Source: Priapulus caudatus
Lineage: Eukaryota > Priapulida > Priapulimorpha > Priapulimorphida > Priapulidae
NCBI RefSeq assembly: GCF_000485595.1
Contig: NW_014578256.1
Location: 34,387 to 69,181, forward strand
Reading direction: 5' to 3'
Length of the DNA stretch: 34,795 nt
The notes under the pieces were generated by a model. It made no database searches and had not been told where the DNA came from. It saw only the letters and a list, made by a program, of their open reading frames with translations. Of this stretch, positions 31,594 to 34,795 are shown in pieces. Position numbers and translations under genes: made by a program. Position 1 is the first letter of the stretch. Each line of letters starts with the position of its first letter.

Positions 31594-32891
31594 CGAACAA
31601 AAGAGAAGCGGAGAAGAAAGTCAAAGTCGGCGACAAGAGGAAGCTGGTGAAGGAGAGAAGGAAGCCGAGGAAGGTTGGCGGCGGAGAGAGGGAGGGCGAC
31701 ACGGCCATGAAGCTGGGGAGCAAGGAGGATGACGACAATGTGTGCGCGGCCGAAACCTGCTTCAAACCGACGGGTGCGTACTGTGACTTTGAATGTATGC
31801 GGTGTGCCTACCTGCTCATATACTCAACCCTGACCCTGACCCTGATCCTGATCTTGACCCTAACCCCAACCGTAACCCTGATCTTGACCCTAACCGTAAC
31901 CCTGATCCTGACCCATGGCATAACTCTGATCCTGATCCAAGGCATAACCCAGACCGTAACCCTAAATTTAGCCTTGACACAAACCCTAACCCTAACCCTA
32001 ACCCTAACCCTTTCTGTATTTATTATTATTATTATTATAGTCTCCTCGGGAAGTTGTTATTATTCCTTTCTGTAGCTCATACCAGACAGAGGTCACCACT
32101 CCTCTCTGTTCGCCAACAGCGCTATATAGCTATAGCGAATGGCACTGAATGGCACTGAGGGTGGTCCCAGCCAGAGTTTGTTTTTGCGCCCTCAGTGGTT
32201 CTTTTACGTCCCCATTGGCCTTTCGTATTACTGGAGACGGGACCGCCATTTTACGTGGTTATCCGAGCCACAGGAGATTCACAGTCTCCAATGTTGAGAG
32301 CCAGGTTTTTACACCTTAAGAAAATTTACTGCCCCGGCCAGGGATTGAACTCACAGCCTTCAGTCGACAGTATACGTGGCCTAACCACTAGGCCACAAAG
32401 GCATCTCTTCGTAAACAGTGGCCCTAACACTAACCTTGACTTTACCCTTGACCCAAACGCTAACCCTAACCCTAACCCTGACCCTAACCCTAACCCTAAC
32501 CCTAACCCTAACCCTTCAGTTATACAACATTATCGTCATCGCTTCATCAGCGTGCCTTCACTGTATCATCACCCTATTGTCACTGCGTCTCGATCGTCAC
32601 CGTGTCACCACCGTCACCGCGTCGTCACCTCGTGTTACAGGCGAGCACGTAGACTGGGTGCAGTGTGACGGCGGCTGCGACGACTGGTTCCACTACCTCT
32701 GCGTCGGCATCAGCGACGCCGACATGGACGACTCCTCCGACTACATCTGCTACCGATGCTCGCACAAAGGTGGCGCCGCCGTGAAAGTGGAGCCGCCAGA
32801 GGGCGCCGACCCCGAGGACACGATCGTCTCCGTCGTGTCGACGCCCGTCGACCGCAGCCCCCAGGAGGCGCTGGCGGCGGGCGCGATGTAA
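31594..32891 (+). CDS. KDM5: KDM5 3'-terminal exons: basic region, PHD3 and stop (out of order)
   Basis: Exon 31594-31773 starts after TTCGCAG, needs one base from the preceding exon, and encodes NKREAEKKVKVGDKRK, RRKPRKVGGG and VCAAETCFKPTG. Exon 32641-32891 encodes HVDWVQCDGGCDDWFHYLCV, SSDYICYRC and ends at TAA (32889-32891). Together they form PHD3, the C-terminal finger of KDM5A/B-type proteins that binds H3K4me3; the Trp before VQCDGGC is an aromatic-cage residue. Joined to exon 23 (phase 0), exon 31594 would be read out of frame and stop quickly, so other exons must come in between. Confidence 0.94.
31815..32020. repeat. Telomere-like CCCTAA/CCCTGA array, first part
   Basis: CCCTGACC, CCCTAACC and CCTGATC variants repeat, with pure CCCTAA at the right end (about 31980-32012). 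The orientation is opposite to the TTAGGG arrays in intron 9. It lies in the intron before the PHD3 exon. Confidence 0.88.
32160..32405 (-). mobile_element. tRNA-derived SINE in the intron before PHD3
   Basis: On the - strand from about 32403 a tRNA-like head reads GCCTTTGTGGCCTAGTGGTT with an exact box A (TGGCCTAGTGG), then a box B-like GAGTTCAATCC and CCGGGGC, which nearly pairs with the 5' end. A non-tRNA body of about 170 bases follows, including GGGGACGTAAAAGAACC. The weak T-arm makes a working tRNA unlikely. No clear target duplication was found. Confidence 0.8.
32418..32520. repeat. Telomere-like CCCTAA array, second part
   Basis: CCCTAACACTAACC to a run of CCCTAA hexamers ending about 32513, continuing the 31815-32020 array on the other side of the SINE. 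This suggests the SINE region lies within one older array. Confidence 0.85.
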
Positions 32892-32926
32892 TGTGTGCAT
32901 CCCCCGTGTGTGCGTCTGCGTTGCAG

Positions 32927-34226
32927 CATGGAGGAGGGATTGGCAGAGGAAGCCCCGCACGCGGCGATGCCCGTCGCCGGGGAAGTCGTCATCGAGTCGT
33001 CATCCTCAGCATCCGATCCCCTACCTCCACCCCCGCAGCCTCCGCAGCCACCTCAGCAGCATCAGCAGTACGTCGTGCCGTCGCCACTTCCCGCCGCGTC
33101 CGACACGCACGCCGACGCCGACAGCTTACAGCAGCACCTGCTCGCGAAGACTGCGCTGCTCGTGGCGACCTCTGGCGGCGGCAGCGAGCACGCGTACTCG
33201 ACGGCGTCGAAGGCGGCAGCGGGTGAGTTTGCGGGCGGTTGCCGCGGAGACGGTTCACGAGGCGGTGCGGTGATGCGCGCTCCGACTCGGCACACGGACT
33301 CTGTTTTCAGCACGTCTTTCTTATCGTTACTGTCTTGTTTGATACTCATGACTGCTAATAATTAATTAAGTAATTAATTATTATTTAAGAATTGATAATA
33401 ATAATTAATAATTCGAAAAATTGTTACGAGTGAATAATAATAATAGAGAGTAAAAAAAAACCTGCCGATGTTCTAAAGAGTTGTTGTTATCATAGCGGGA
33501 TGCTGTGGGAGCAATAGTGGTGCTATGCATGCCTGAATACACTCGCCTCTATACGTGCGTAGCTTATCGATATTTCCTGAGGTTCTTCTACCATTCTCAC
33601 GTCGTTCACGTTCTCCTCCAGGTCCCTCTCCCAGGAAACATGCTCGCAAGTCGCCGCTCGTGCCACGACAGCTGGAGGCCCCCACCCTGGAGCTGTCGCC
33701 GGGTGGACGAGCCCAACTCGAGGGGCTCATGATGGAAGGTGAGCGTCCCATTACACACGGGGGAGGGGTGTTTGGGGTTCGGAGCAAAGGGGCGCCTTTA
33801 AAAATTTATGTGATGTGGTTGTTTGCGGCGAGTAATTTAAACATATTTCTACTGATTCGGTAAGCGAGTACGCTCTCATTCCATCGTTACTCGTAAATCG
33901 TCGAAACATTCAAACGTGCAGACGTTTTCCAATCGTCGATCGATCGATCGCAGATTATAATGATCTTATCGCAATCTTATTCAAATTTACCGCCATCGGA
34001 GAGTTATAGACGATTATCCTCAAGTTATGATAGAGGTCGCGCAAACGTGCGCCACTCTGCCCACTCGCGCCACCAAGCGAGACCCACGCGTGTAAGTGAC
34101 CCTCCTTGTCTCGTGTCTCGTGTCTCAGGCGACCTGCTGGAAGTCTCGCTAGACGAAACGCAGCACATCTGGCGCATCCTGCAGGCGTGCAAGCCCAAGG
34201 ACGAGGTCAAGTTCATGGAGTTCGAC
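32927..34226 (+). CDS. KDM5: KDM5 internal exons between PHD2 and PHD3 (out of order)
   Basis: Exons 32927-33222, 33622-33738 and 34129-34226 join in frame for 170 codons. The first is low-complexity ([20 protein letters not shown]) and ends [14 protein letters not shown]. The second has [20 protein letters not shown]. The third is [20 protein letters not shown]. In human KDM5A these blocks come after PHD2 and before the basic region and PHD3, so here they lie on the wrong side of the stop codon. Only 35 bases separate that stop from this first acceptor. The first exon needs two bases from an upstream exon not found in the window. Confidence 0.92.
33223..33621. other. Intron with AT-rich TTAATTA tract; no gene
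   Basis: Holds an AATTAATTAAGTAATTAATT tract (about 33358-33415) and otherwise ordinary sequence. No exon seen. Confidence 0.6.
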
Positions 34227-34795
34227 GTGAGTAGTGTTGTTAAGACTAGTAGTGTTTGTTTTAGACGACCGGGAGGGAGGGACTGGGGCACTGGGGGAGG
34301 GGTCCTGGATCTCCTGTGTGTCTCTTGTCTCCATTTCTAGCTCACCTTGACATCGTCAAGTTGAGCTATTGCCATGGGTCGTCGTCCGTCGTACGTCCGT
34401 CCGTCAACATTTGGTTTCGGTCAACGATAACTCAGGAACCGTTTGACCCACATGTTTGAAATTGGGTACAGTTGTTACTGCTATGCTCCCATATGGAACG
34501 TCCTATTTTGAAGCACGCCAGTCAACGTACTTTCGAGCCACGGCAATTTGTTGGCTAAAATGGGAATTGTCATTAGTCAGTTCAGGTTCAACGGATGATG
34601 CTCATTTTTGGTATGTGAATGAATAAGGGTTAGGGGTTTTGATATTTAAAAATAAAAATGCAAATTAGGTAGGGTTTGGCAATTATATAGCACATTATAT
34701 AAACACAAACAGTCTGTGGTGTCACACTCGTCTGGTTCGTTTTACAAGATTTCATTGACAATATCTTTAATGCAAAATTGGTATTTCCTCTCCAC
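34227..34795. other. Right flank; probable interspersed repeat, no exon
   Basis: After the exon ending KFMEFD, 34360-34490 contains GTCGTCGTCCGTCGTACGTC followed by AACGATAACTCAGGAACCG. Wording like this is, from memory, common in dispersed repeats of marine invertebrate genomes; I cannot classify it. The rest is AT-rich. The next KDM5 exons expected here (those preceding 31594) are not seen. Confidence 0.45.

Noticed and set aside
32330-32403. A functional tRNA gene
   Set aside because: Box A is good and the acceptor stem nearly pairs, but the T-arm does not pair and a SINE-like body follows.

Overview
This is a eukaryotic, almost certainly animal, window. It carries short GC-rich exons with GT-AG borders in long AT-rich introns full of microsatellites, minisatellites and small DNA transposons. 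Two genes are recognisable. On the + strand is KDM5 (JARID1/Lid family histone H3K4 demethylase). On the - strand, head to head with it, is the 5' part of CCDC77, a coiled-coil protein gene. Human KDM5A and CCDC77 are also divergent neighbours, so this is conserved microsynteny. A marine invertebrate is likely from the repeat content and intron density, but I cannot name the species.

Layout. 1-1109: no gene seen. 1110-4059 (-): CCDC77 exons 5 to 1. 4060-4507: shared divergent promoter. 4508-10173 (+): KDM5 exons 1-11 (JmjN, ARID, PHD1, start of JmjC), first copy. 10646-10985: junction with transposon-like ends and a 10-N gap. 10986-18181: a second, very similar copy of 2078-10645 (CCDC77 exons 3-1, promoter, KDM5 exons 1-11). 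From 18275 the second copy continues into unique exons 12-23 (rest of JmjC, C5HC2 zinc finger, PLU-1 region) up to 31244. Exons 1-23 of this copy join in one open frame of 1005 codons. Inside intron 16 lie a 25-N gap (21528-21552) and a damaged inverted copy of exons 17-21 (about 21566-25806), a mirror image of 26270-30062.

After 31244 the gene order breaks. The last two exons of the protein (basic region, PHD3 and stop; 31594-32891) come before three exons that belong in the middle of KDM5 (32927-34226). The exons for PHD2 are absent. The reading phases do not fit across 31244/31594.

Interpretation. I see no new biological system. The strongest signals are structural: (i) a direct duplication whose KDM5 exons differ only synonymously, with a transposon and a minisatellite present or absent as between two alleles; (ii) a large palindrome ending at a 25-N gap, with one arm full of small indels; (iii) out-of-order 3' exons. 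Together these fit an assembly with two uncollapsed haplotypes, a badly filled gap and a misjoin. Real rearrangement cannot be excluded from sequence alone. Biologically interesting on their own are the conserved CCDC77/KDM5 divergent pair, the decayed exon copies inside introns, and a tandem repeat that multiplies a splice donor.
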